A stretch of DNA of 64,000 bases. It comes from Powellomyces hirtus. Its lineage: Eukaryota > Chytridiomycota > Chytridiomycetes > Spizellomycetales > Powellomycetaceae. Within the stretch, counting starts at the first letter, position 1, and each line of letters starts with the position of its first letter. Below the pieces are notes generated by a model, which worked only from the letters and a program-made list of their open reading frames with translations, had not been told where the DNA came from and did not search any database. The position numbers were made by a program, and so were the translations under genes. The stretch is taken from the NCBI GenBank assembly GCA_025526995.1, contig JAHLKG010000003.1:496001-560000 (forward strand), written 5' to 3'. Of this stretch, positions 48,929 through 59,060 are shown piece by piece.

Positions 48929-51900
48929 ATGGCGGCAACGAACTTTCCTGGGGGCCTGACTGCAGTGCATCCTGATATGAACGCCGCGACCGCAGCCGAG
49001 CCCCCGTTGGACGACACCCATCACAACCACGACGACCGCAACACGAATTCTGATGTCAGGTCCGCGATAGGGGCGGGAGCCACGACGTCGGTATCGGGAT
49101 CAGACACCCTTGCAATTGCTGGTTCGGGGATCAGGGGTGTGGTTAAGAATAGACGAGGGGGGAGAAGGAAAGTCAGTGGATTCAAACGAGGTATGTGCGG
49201 CGAGACCCTGGAAGGTTTCAGCGTTCTTGCAACAAGGATGAAGTGATTCTAATCAACGAGATGGGATTACATGGACGACCACATAACAGAATCACCGCTA
49301 GCATACCGTGATTTTGTGCACGGCCATCAGTTACAACATCAACCATCCCTGCACGCAGAGCATCAGCAACACCATCACCATCACTATTCCACCAGTTCGC
49401 ACCATCAGGGACTTGGGCTGGCGGGCGTAGCTGCCGCAGCCGGTTTTACGGCCTTTGATATGGACAAAAAGAAGCGCGGCGCTGAATGTTTGAATGAGGA
49501 AGATCTGGATGGGAACATCACGGAATTGAAGGTGTTGATCACCTCCCGGACGCAGCCGGACGATTCGATCCTGAAGGTGAGGAGCGCAATCGGCAACTCG
49601 ATTGTCCTTCCATCTAGTGGACGATACGAGTAACGCGCGTTTTGATTCTCCTTATAGGACACAGTGCCGCTCCACCATGCTCCGGATATGGTTATGGACG
49701 AACCAATGGCGGTCGACGAACCACACGGCACACCAAGTACGGCCACTACGCTCATGCGCGAGAACAGCTTAGACAGTATACAGGAGGACGAAGAGCCGGA
49801 AGAGGGAGAGGCTCATATGGGAACAGACGACGAGGAGCTCATGGATGTGGAGGTGAAGGAGGTGCACATTATCGAACATGTGATTGACCCGCCGACAACA
49901 GCAGCGGCATCACCGACCAAAGCCACCGCTTCCCGTCCGCTCGTTCTAAACCTAGCCCTCAACCCGCGTCCCATCAGTGCAGCCGCGGCAGCATTGAAAT
50001 ACCCATTCACACCTCGTCCCATAACCGATGCCCAGGCGGCGTACAAGGAGCGGCTGGACCAGCTTCTGGTAAGATAAAGCTCATGAAGGTGTCATTTACG
50101 GTGGCACGAGAATTGACCCTCCATTACTTTGTTTCCTCGTAAATAGCCCGACATTCAACAGATCTTCAGCAAGACTGCACAGCTGAATGAAACCCAATTT
50201 GTCGAGGTGACTGGCTTCTGCGGTTTGCCGCGATACATCAACCGCGCTTTCTTCTATCGATGCGGTGGGAAAGCCAGCAGCACAGCTGCCGCGGCCGCTG
50301 AGGGCGACGATGGAGCAAGTGCCGATGCTATTGATATCGCTCAAGCTGCAGTTACCGGCGAAGTCAATTTTGAGGGCTTCGAAAAGTTTTGGAGTAGCGT
50401 GTGCAAGGGGTCCAATGATGTCGAGGATATCGTATTTGCGGTTTTGGGAGGAGGGAAATCGGAATTGAATGAGGATGACTTTAGGGTTGTTGTCGAAGGT
50501 AAGGACAAGAAAATGCGACCAGTCCTTTTTCCCTCATGCATGCAGTAAGTGCGACAAAACTGACGTACTTCCTTACCTGTCATTCGTGTTGCAGATGTTG
50601 TGCAAAATCACCCGGGTTTGGAGTTCTTGCGAGAGATGGACGTGTTCCAGCACCGATATGGTAAGGGTCTGAGCTATCTTTGAGCAGGTGTAAGAACCAG
50701 ATGCTGAAGCAGGCTACCCCCGTTTTATTTTTTAGTGGAGACTGTTGTTGCCCGCATCTTTTACGATAAGACGCGGAACACCAACCCACGAATGAGTCAG
50801 TTTGAGTTCCGCAAAGATGGGATTGTATCCTTAATCCACAACCTGCAAACGGTCGACGACATCAACCAATCGCGGGACGTGTTCTCGTACAAGCATTTCT
50901 ATGTCATGTACTGCAAGTTCTGGGAGCTGGACTCGGATCACGACCTCGAAATCACGGCGTCAGAACTCGCCCAGTACGAGAACGGCTGTCTGTCTCCGCT
51001 TGTCATTGAACGCATTTTCACTGGCGCTGGCCGCGGCGTCAAGCGCTTCGAAACCATGTCGTACAGAGAGTTTGTGTGGTTTGTTCTCGCTGTCGAAAAT
51101 AAGGACGCCGTTCATGGAATCGAGTACTGGTTCAGGACCCTCGATGTCGATGCCGACGGTGCTTGGAGCTTGTGGGAGTTGAAGATGTTCTATGAAGAGC
51201 AATGCAAAAGGATGCGCGAGTTTCGCATGGCCGATCCGTGGGAGTGGAAAGACTTTTCTTGTTCAATGTAAGAATTGTCACTTCCTATGCTATCCGATAT
51301 TCGCTGTGCACCTCGTTCGTACTGCTCTTGTGTTGCTTCTGCATCAACTGATCCCAGTGCCTTCTTAATTTGTATCTTTTTGGGATATCGTGCAGCCTTG
51401 ATATGGTCAATCCGGTGACGCCTCATATCATAACACTGTCAGATCTGAAGCGTTGCAAATCCGCAGGTCTCGTCTTTGACATGATCTTCGACATCCGCAA
51501 ATATGACTTGCATCTCCGCCGCATCGACCCGGGATTCCGCGAGTGGGACGATATGTATGTCCAAGACAGAGTGACAAAGGAACGAGTCCTCCTCGAGTAC
51601 GTATGCCTGCTCGCCTTTCGTCATCACATGTCCACACGCGCATGGTGTCTTGAAAGCTGTATGGTTTAACACATATATCTATTGTATAGAGGCTGGGATA
51701 AGTTTGCCGAACGCGCTTATGAAGAGCTTGCATGCGATGACGAGATGCATGACGACTCGGACGGCTCTGAAATCTCCTCCCAGCCCGGCGGTAACGGCTT
51801 CTATATGGATGAAGGGGACATGTTCTATGATGACGACGAAGAGGATATCGACATGACCGCCGACGCCGTAGTTCCATCCGTTGTCGGCGAATCCATGGTC

Positions 51901-52128
51901 ACTGACAGCGCATCCCCCTCCGCCGAGGACATGCTTGTCACCACCCCGCATTCTCACACCGACACCGCTAGTCCGCATTGCCATGAATTCATTTCATCAT
52001 CACCGCATCCACAAGTTGCGCCGATCGACGACGAACATCCTGCTGCTATCCCCATGGACATCTCAATGCCTCCCGATTCTACTCCTCCGACTTTCCTCAC
52101 GGACACGGCGACCGACCACGCCGCGTAG
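48929..52128 (+). CDS. PP2A regulatory subunit B'' (EF-hand type)
   Basis: A calcium-binding regulatory subunit of protein phosphatase 2A. At least seven exons. The N-terminal half is long and disordered: His-rich (QQHHHHHYSTSSHH), acidic (EDEEPEEGEAHMG) and Ala-rich. The B'' core starts at LPDIQQIFSK and has VEVTGFCGLPRYINRAFF, EFLREMDVFQHRYVETVVA, FSYKHFYVMYCKFWELD, EF-hand loop DSDHDLEITASE, YREFVWFVLAVENKD, GIEYWFRTLDVDADGAWSL (second EF-hand), ITLSDLKRCKSAGLVFDMI, and DPGFREWDDM. All blocks match animal PPP2R3 and plant TON2/FASS-type proteins. A Ser/Pro/Asp-rich tail ends at 52128. This is the typical copy; the neighbour at 45062 is the divergent one. Confidence 0.9.
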
Positions 52129-52532
52129 AATCGTTAATCAACACAGTAAACAGCCCAACTCCCGTTTTGTACTTGCCGCTTTACCCTTTGCTTTTTCCCA
52201 ATCCCCGTTTCCACGACTCCTATTCCCCACCGCCCATCCTCATCGCGCCCTTGGCATGTGACCGGCGTTCTATCTATGTCCCAGAAAGTTGCGATTTTCC
52301 GCTCCTTGGCGGCCCGTAGCTATATCGAAGTGTAGAGAGACCATTTCGAATTCAATTGTAGATGGCTATGAAAAATGACTGAAACCCCTTTTTTTTGAAT
52401 GTCGTAATGCAAGGTTCTGGCCTCAGATTACCTGACCGCCGCTGTCTCTATTTCAATGGCGTCCCAATTATGCGGTGGCCTTTTCTATCAAAGTACCTGA
52501 AGTCCTGCCTAAAGAAAGCCCCGACCACTTTT
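52129..52532. other. Convergent intergenic region
   Basis: About 400 bp between two gene ends pointing toward each other. A run of T (ccccttttttttg, 52386-52397) may lie in a 3'UTR. No gene recognised. Confidence 0.4.
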
Positions 52533-53456
52533 TCAGGCTTTCGACGCTTGAAAGCGAAAGAAGAGCGTGCCTTCAGGCTGAACCTTCCCGTCGTTTTCAT
52601 TGTTGTACAATTGCGGATCTCTTGGATGGAGGTCGACGCGAACGCTGGTAAATCCAAGGGTCTCCATGGCCTTCTTCAAAGACTCCTGCGAGTGTAGATA
52701 GCGACTTTGTGCTTCCGCTTCAGCGGTAGCAGGAGCTGAATTGTCCTGCTCCAACCTTTGTAACCACACTCCTTCCATGCGCCTTCCCACACACGTCCCG
52801 ATGAACGTGCCTCCGTGCGCGAGAGCCTCATACACGTTGCTCAGGAATGTTTCGCACTGGGATTTCGAAAAGACGTGTAGCACGGCGGTGGCTACGATGA
52901 ACAAGCCACTGTTCTTGTACTTTTCCATATCTATCGCTTTTGGATTTTCCTCCCTTTCGGGCGCGTCTGTTTTCGTGGCAGCCCAATTTGCAAACACAGT
53001 TTCTACGCTCGATATGCGCCCCTCGTCATTGAACAGCTTCTTTCCGAGGTCCCAGTAGCCTGAATGCAGATCGCTTGCCACAATCCGCGAAGTTGGAACG
53101 CCGTCGTGCAGCATCCGCCGGACGTCTGTGCCATAGCAGCAACCAATGTCTATGACCCTCTTTGACGTGGAGATCGCGTGATTGCCATTGTGGCTGCCCT
53201 TCAGGGCAGACACAATGGTGGGATAGAATGGATGTAGCGCAATGCGTGGCTGGAGGAACGCAAAGGTTTGGATGCACTTGTAAACGTGGTATTTGGATTT
53301 GCTCTCTGTCCACGTGTCCGTAAGAGTGCCCCTCAACTTTGTCAAGTCTTCTTCCCCCGTGTACTCGGAGAGGAAGGATAACGATGAAGATGGGATTTCA
53401 GAGGCGGTATTGCCGTTGCTCGCAAAGGAGTACTTGGTATGATCGATGTCAGCCAT
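52533..53456 (-). CDS. SAM-dependent methyltransferase, fungal tailoring type
   Basis: A single-exon enzyme of 307 residues starting MADIDHTKYSFASNG. The class I Rossmann motif I is RVIDIGCCYGTDVRRM, preceded by FLQPRIALHPFYPTIV; DGVPTSRIVASDLHSGYWD gives motif II. This combination (LQPRI..H..Y then DIGCCYG.D.R) is typical of methyltransferases that act in fungal meroterpenoid and related clusters (AusD-like), although many copies are outside clusters. SGLFIVATAVLHVFSKSQCE and GGTFIGTCVG complete the fold. No biosynthetic cluster genes are nearby, so the substrate is unknown. It starts 446 bp from the divergent MARVEL gene. Confidence 0.8.
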   Translation of the reverse strand: MADIDHTKYSFASNGNTASEIPSSSLSFLSEYTGEEDLTKLRGTLTDTWTESKSKYHVYKCIQTFAFLQPRIALHPFYPTIVSALKGSHNGNHAISTSKRVIDIGCCYGTDVRRMLHDGVPTSRIVASDLHSGYWDLGKKLFNDEGRISSVETVFANWAATKTDAPEREENPKAIDMEKYKNSGLFIVATAVLHVFSKSQCETFLSNVYEALAHGGTFIGTCVGRRMEGVWLQRLEQDNSAPATAEAEAQSRYLHSQESLKKAMETLGFTSVRVDLHPRDPQLYNNENDGKVQPEGTLFFRFQASKA

Positions 53457-53902
53457 TGTGAACGAGAGTTTGCACGCTAACTTTATTGAACACTGTCTGG
53501 AAGTGCAAGTCGGTGGACAAACAGACAAAATGACATGGCGTGGCGGACGTCATCAGTGAGGCTTCCGCTAATCATAGATTTCAGTTTGTTCGGCGCGCGT
53601 TTCAGCTTTTCCCCCTCTATCTCACTCTTCCCACGCGAATTTTCACAAACTCAAGCAACCATTACAGACGTACACTGAGTCGGAGACGAGCTCCTCAGAT
53701 ATACCACAGTCAGATACTCCTTTTTCGCTTGGCAGATCAACACCACATTTTCGATTGCATTACATTCCATATCTCCTGGTTATCTGTGGAGTTAGACCTT
53801 GGGGGCACTAACACGAGCAACTTGAACCAGCGCACAGCCGGAATTGGCGAAGAATAGAACTGACAAAAGCGGCTCAAAGCGAGAGAAGGGAACTGGGGGA
53901 AT
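53457..53902. promoter_or_regulatory. Divergent promoter region methyltransferase / MARVEL protein
   Basis: Two outward-facing starts flank these 446 bp. The plus-strand part is CT-rich (ttttccccctctatctcactcttccc). A short plus frame 53540-53857 is open without coding character. Confidence 0.4.
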
Positions 53903-54844
53903 ATGTCACAGACCGGCAGCGCCTCGAGTGTGCATCCGCCGCCGCTCATGACTCCGTCGGCCAACTATCCACCACTTCCTAACCCATTCACCGGCGACGA
54001 ATCAACCGAAGATAGGAACGAAGGGAACCCAGGAATCTTAGCCGGTTCCAGTAGTGAGGGCTCCTCACAGCTTGTGAGCTCTACCAACGAGCCGGAACAG
54101 CTTGCCAAGCACCGTTCTGTTCACCACAATGACGACAGGTACAACAGCCAGGACACCAACCTGCCAGGGGAGAGCCAAAGAGAGGAAGGGACGACAACAC
54201 CGCGAGCCCGTCCAATGTCTGGTCTCTCTGGCGGCGGGCGACTACCACGGAAAAGCGCTACCCATCTCCTCCTCTACACTCGCGCCGTCCCGCTTCCGAA
54301 GCGTTTTGAGACAGTCACCGAGTACCGATTCCTGATGCGCATGACGCAAAGCTTCATGGCGGTCGCCGCTTTCGCCAGTCTTGCAACCGCTTCATTCAAC
54401 GTCAACTACACATCTGCCGTGCTGGCTGTCTCTGGGATCAATTTGATGACATTCACCTCCATATCCTCCTTGTTTGTCTCGTTTGGTTGTATCATTGTTT
54501 ACTGCTTTCCCGCATTCATCGGAGTCGCCCCGCACCGGCATCCGCGCTTCAGCAGAGTGGAAGTGGCCGTTGATTTGGTTTACCTTGGTTTCTGGCTCGC
54601 TGCGCCGTCAGTCCTGGTCTGGTATGGTCGGTGTCCCCGCTTGACCTTCTCCACCGCCCCCGACGCCATATCGTGCCTGCCGTGGAACATGTGTACAGCG
54701 TTTGGATTTGCGTCAGCCGCTCTGTTTCTGGGAACCTTCATAATGGGGTTTAGGGATCTGGCGCGGTACGGCTTGTGGAACACGGGCCGGGGGAATGGCG
54801 TCATGTGGGCGAGAGGGAGTTGGAAGGAATGGGCCGAAACGTGA
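53903..54844 (+). CDS. MARVEL-like tetraspan membrane protein
   Basis: A single-exon protein of 313 residues. About 130 N-terminal residues are polar and Ser/Pro-rich, likely cytosolic. Four membrane segments follow: SFMAVAAFASLATASF, ISSLFVSFGCIIVYCF, VDLVYLGFWLAAPSVLVW and AFGFASAALFLGTFIMGF. Arrangement and the pattern of an Arg-rich segment before the first helix (EYRFLMRMTQ) fit MARVEL-type membrane proteins, which in fungi sit at the plasma membrane, eisosomes or septa. The lumenal loop between helices three and four has two Cys (CPRL, CLPWNMC) that could pair. Function unknown; the fold assignment rests on topology. Confidence 0.62.
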   Translation: MSQTGSASSVHPPPLMTPSANYPPLPNPFTGDESTEDRNEGNPGILAGSSSEGSSQLVSSTNEPEQLAKHRSVHHNDDRYNSQDTNLPGESQREEGTTTPRARPMSGLSGGGRLPRKSATHLLLYTRAVPLPKRFETVTEYRFLMRMTQSFMAVAAFASLATASFNVNYTSAVLAVSGINLMTFTSISSLFVSFGCIIVYCFPAFIGVAPHRHPRFSRVEVAVDLVYLGFWLAAPSVLVWYGRCPRLTFSTAPDAISCLPWNMCTAFGFASAALFLGTFIMGFRDLARYGLWNTGRGNGVMWARGSWKEWAET

Positions 54845-55102
54845 CATTCGCCTCTCCTATCCCCGCAATCTGCAATAATCCTACTGTCACAAAATGGGCG
54901 GCTTGACGCTTTATCAATAGAATACTCTGTAAATATGTACTTCGTTCGAATACTGCGATAATATACATTCGAGAAATCTGAGGAGGCACCTGCTGACGCC
55001 AATATGAAACAGTAGCATTCTTCCAGATGTCATCGTGGCGACTTCTCAAATCTATGTTCCCCTTGTGCATATGGATTCCCACTTCCGCATCGCCCCGTTT
55101 CA

Positions 55103-56598
55103 TCATGAAGGAACAAACCCAGTCGCTTTCCCCACCAGCGAATACAGCTGACTAATCTCCCGTCGGTAAATAGCATGTCCATTATCCTTGCTGTCTTTTC
55201 CGACCGGAGTTTCCAAAACCATGGGTATGTTGTTCATTCGCGGGTCGTTCATGAGGAGCCGGAAACACTCCCAACCGATCTGGCCTTTGCCGAGATTTTC
55301 GTGCCGGTCTTTTTTCGAACCGAGACCTTCTTTGGAATCATTGAGGTGAATGCCACGCAGGAAGGACATCCCGACGGTCTTTTCGAATTGCGCCATGGTG
55401 GCGGTGTAGGCTTCTTCTGTGCGTAGGTCGTAGCCGGAAGCAAAAGTGTGACACGTATCTATACATACGCCAACCCTCTTCTTATCCTCCACGCCGTTAA
55501 TGATATCCCTCAGATCCTCAAACGTGCCACCAATGATATTTCCTTGTCCCGCCATGTTCTCGATCACGACGACCACAAAGCTTGTCGCCTTGTGGGAGCG
55601 ATTGATCGCATCCGATATCCGCTGGATGGCCTCATCTTTCGGCTCCTTCAGAGCAGACCCTGGATGGAAGTTGTACAGTCCGATCCCAAGCTGTTCGCAG
55701 CGTTGCAGCTCATCTAGAAACGCGTCGTAGGCTTGTGCGGCTTTTACGGCATCGCGTTGAGCCAGATTGATCAGGTACGAACCGTGTGGAAGCATGTGCT
55801 TGAGAGGACAATGCTTGGAGAGACTCGAAGAGGTGGCGAATTGGGTTATGTCAGTTGAGGCCATTGGTGGGGATGTCCATTTGCGTTGGTTGCGCACAAA
55901 CAGAGCCATTGCAGTGCCTCTGTCCAAACCACAAACCACGAGGGGTGATCAGCATAAGCGCAATACAAATTAGGAGATGCAAACGGTGGGAACGTTCGAC
56001 CATACCCGATATCTACACTGTTCTCAATAGCGTGGTAACAGCCACCCGCTCCACTAACATGCGCGCCGACGTATTTCTGACACGCTTCCGCTCTAGCCCA
56101 CATAGCAATTGTATCAAACTCAGTCATCGGGGTATCCTTCTTTGCCTTCTTCCTGGTCGTTTTGACCACGGCTTCGTCCTCCTCTGTCTGTTCGGCCTTC
56201 TTAGCTTTGATGGATTTCTTCCTCTTGTTCTCCTTCTCAGAGCTTGCTGCGTCAACATCATCCTCTTTCTCTGCTTCTTCATGGCTGCAACAACTCCCAT
56301 GATCATCCTCGTCGATAGTGGTGGTGTTCGTCGTTGTGTTTGACACCTTTTTCGCCACAACGGCGGTAGCTCCGCGTTTGCGCTGAATGACCGTTTGTTC
56401 AACTTTGCTCGTTTTGGTTGCGACAGTTGTTTCTTTGGTTGCTTCTTCGAGACTCTGCACTTTTCGCCGTTTGACCGATCGCTCTTCATCACTCTCTCCT
56501 TTCTTATTCTTCCCAGAGTCGACCGCCTTGCTTGTGGCAGATCGCGCCAGCCGGCTGCTGGTCCGACGCACACTGCCGGAAGGAAGGGAACTCATCAT
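55103..56598 (-). CDS. APN1: AP endonuclease, endonuclease IV family
   Basis: Apn1 cuts DNA at abasic sites in base-excision repair. Two exons: the first (56598 to about 56006) encodes a Lys/Arg-rich extension of about 150 residues with several nuclear-signal-like runs (VKRRKV, NKRKKSIKAKK) and ends GAHVSGAGGCYHAIENSVDIG. The second gives GTAMALFVRNQRKWTS, HGSYLIN, IENMAGQGN, GVCIDTCHTFASGYD, HLNDSK, DRHENLGKGQIG and a glutamate in METP-like VLETP. All nine metal-binding positions of the family are represented. The end GFVPS has no mitochondrial or peroxisomal signal. The extension is on the N-terminal side, unlike yeast Apn1 whose nuclear signal is C-terminal. Frames upstream of 56598 run through the tRNA gene and are not coding. 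Confidence 0.9.
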
Positions 56599-56776
56599 GA
56601 AACTTCCGCAATAAGGGCGCAACGTCGGAAAAGTAGATCTTGATCCCAGTCGCTTGACCGTAACGCAGGAGCTGATCCAAGCCTCGAAAAAGATGGTAGC
56701 AGAACGTAAAGAATGCATAAGATTTGCGATTGAAGGGGCCGCGCGAGCTGCACCCCACGAAGCATGCAAAAAGGAG

Positions 56777-56848
56777 CTCCGCATCAGGGAATCGAACCCT
56801 GGCCACCACGGTGAAAGCGTAGGATCCTGACCACTGGACCAATGCGGA
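56777..56848 (-). tRNA. tRNA-Glu (anticodon UUC), copy 3
   Basis: Identical in all 72 nt to the copies at 32451 and 44258, on the minus strand. It lies in the 478-bp gap between APN1 and the SAH hydrolase gene. A run of five T follows (ctcctttttgc on the minus strand), a normal polymerase III terminator. Confidence 0.96.
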
Positions 56849-57076
56849 TTGATATATTTGGACAGATTCTTGATTATGCATCCTGTGCATAACAAGTTGG
56901 GACACGAGCTTGGAGAATGCATCAGGTAGATCGGTGAATGCAGAAGAAAAGTGGCTAGCGTGGTATTTGCACGTGCGCTGCAACGTGTACTGATATTGGA
57001 ACTAGAAGAAATGTACAAACTATCTATATACGAGACCAAGAGGCCATACACACAATAGGGACTGTTCTCCCATTGT

Positions 57077-58557
57077 CTAGTAGCGGTAATGGTTGGACTT
57101 GAAGGGGCCTTCAGAGGGGATGTCCAGGTAGGCAGCCTGCTTGGGAGACATCTTGGTGAGCTTCACACCGAGCTTGTCGAGGTGAGCAGCAGCGACCTCC
57201 TCGTCGAGCTTCTTGGGGAGCATGTGGACGCCAATGGGGTAAGATGCGTTGTCGGTCCAGAGGGCAATCTGGGCAAGGACCTGGTTGGTGAAAGAAGCGG
57301 ACATGACGAACGAAGGGTGTCCGGTGGCGCATCCGAGGTTGACAAGACGACCCTCGGCAAGGAGGATCACGTGACGGCCGCTCTTGAGCTCGAAACGGTC
57401 AACCTGGGGCTTGATGTTGATCTTCTTGACGGCGTTGGCCTTCAACCACGCCACATCGATTTCAATGTCGAAGTGACCAATGCTGCAAAAGAACATGAAT
57501 GAGCAAATGGTTGGTAACAATCTGCTTAACGTCCCATTCAACTTTCAAACACGAGGATACATACTTGCAAACAATGGCATCGTTCTTCATCTTGGAGAAG
57601 TGGTCGCCAGTGATGATGTCACGGCATCCAGTGGTGGTGACAAAGATGTTACCTTCCTCAACGGCAGCCTCCATGGTGGTGACCTCGTAACCCTCCATGG
57701 CGGCCTGGAGAGCGTTGATGGGGTCGATTTCGGTGACGATGACACGGGCACCCATGCCCTTGAGAGCGGCGGCGCATCCCTTGCCGACATCTCCGTAACC
57801 GGCAACAACACCGACCTTTCCAGCAATCATGACGTCGGTGGCACGCTTGATACCGTCGATGAGGGACTCACGGCATCCGTACAAGTTGTCGAACTTGCTC
57901 TTGGTGACAGAGTCGTTGACGTTGATGGCGGGAATCTTGAGCTTGCCGTCCTTCAACATGCGGTACAGGTTGTGGACACCGGTGGTGGTCTCCTCGGAGA
58001 CACCCTTGATGCCAGCGAGCATCTCGGGGTACTTCTCGTGAATGAGAGCAGTAAGATCACCTCCGTCGTCGAGAATCATGTTGGGGGCCTCGCCACCCTT
58101 GAAGGCCTTCAGCTGCTGCTCGAGGCACCAGTTGTACTCTTCATCGGTCTCACCCTTCCAGGCGAAGACGGGGATGCCGGCGGCAGCCATGGCGGCGGCA
58201 GCGTGGTCCTGGGTGGAGAAGATGTTGCAGGAAGTCCAAGTGATCTCGGCACCGAGGGCAATGAGGGTCTCCATCAGCACGGCGGTCTGGATGGTCATGT
58301 GCAGGCATCCGGCAATACGGGCACCAGAGAGGGGCTTGGATTTGCCGTACTTTTCCCTGAGGGTCATGAGACCGGGCATTTCGTTCTCGGCAATGTCGAG
58401 CTCCTTGCGTCCGAATTCACAGAGCGTGATGTCAGCTGATGGCGCAAGAAAGATGAACCAGATCAGCATACGAGATCTACGAGAAGCGGACAAACCCAAG
58501 CGCGGCGCGAATAAGGGCGAATGCATATTACTCACCGACTTTGTACTGTTGGACCAT
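57077..58557 (-). CDS. SAH1: S-adenosylhomocysteine hydrolase
   Basis: The NAD-dependent enzyme splits S-adenosylhomocysteine to homocysteine and adenosine, relieving inhibition of methyltransferases. Three exons. The first encodes only MVQQYKV and ends at GTGAGT; the second continues [19 protein letters not shown]. The substrate part holds [16 protein letters not shown] and [13 protein letters not shown]; the NAD part [15 protein letters not shown]; then [19 protein letters not shown] and the ending FKSNHYRY, where Lys and Tyr reach the NAD of the partner subunit. Length is usual. Codon use is strongly biased to C-ending codons and AAG, unlike the neighbours, as expected of a highly expressed gene. 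The reading frame upstream of 58557 is open but the family N-terminus fixes the start. Confidence 0.95.
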
Positions 58558-59060
58558 GATGTTGATGTTGTGATGGGGAGATGAGCGGATGGGAGTTCGG
58601 GATGGGATGGGAGGAGGGGTGGGCGAACAGGGGTCGGTGTTGTTTTATAAACGGGAGCGGCTCGCGAGGGGAGTGGATGGGCAGAGGCGTGTTGGCTTGA
58701 GACTTGCAGTGGTCCTGGCACGCGCTCTTCCTTTCCCAGTCGGACAGACTTCTCTTTTTTCTTTTCCTTCTTTGCGCTTCCGTTTCCCCAAACGTTGGGC
58801 TGCGCAGCAGCCGTCCCACTTTCAGTTTGTCCCACTTCGTGCGACTACGAGAACACGTGGTATCACATGACAAGTGTGCTGCTTACGAGTGGGATGTCAC
58901 TGACAGGGTGTCCCTCGTCTCTTCCCCCACCATGCCTAGGTTATTCGCCCCATCTTGAAAGCTAGAGAACAAAACGTAACAGTGCGCACGTCAGTAATAG
59001 TGCTGTAGAGGACCTGTGGTCTCGAACTTTCTTCTCTTCAATTTTTTCCGCGGTCTGCAA
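58558..59060. promoter_or_regulatory. Divergent promoter region SAH hydrolase / BEACH protein
   Basis: About 500 bp between outward-facing starts. Near 58645 the minus strand has a possible TATA-like element (TTTATAAAAC, seen as gttttataaac) about 90 bp before the SAH hydrolase ATG, which suits a strongly expressed gene. Confidence 0.45.

Noticed and set aside
56599..57051. Upstream extension of the APN1 reading frame
   Set aside because: It runs straight through the tRNA-Glu gene, so it cannot be the real N-terminus; the ATG at 56598 is used instead.
57480..58439. 319-codon plus-strand open frame
   Set aside because: It lies opposite the SAH hydrolase coding exons; the strong codon bias of that gene leaves the opposite strand open. 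No domain or splice support.
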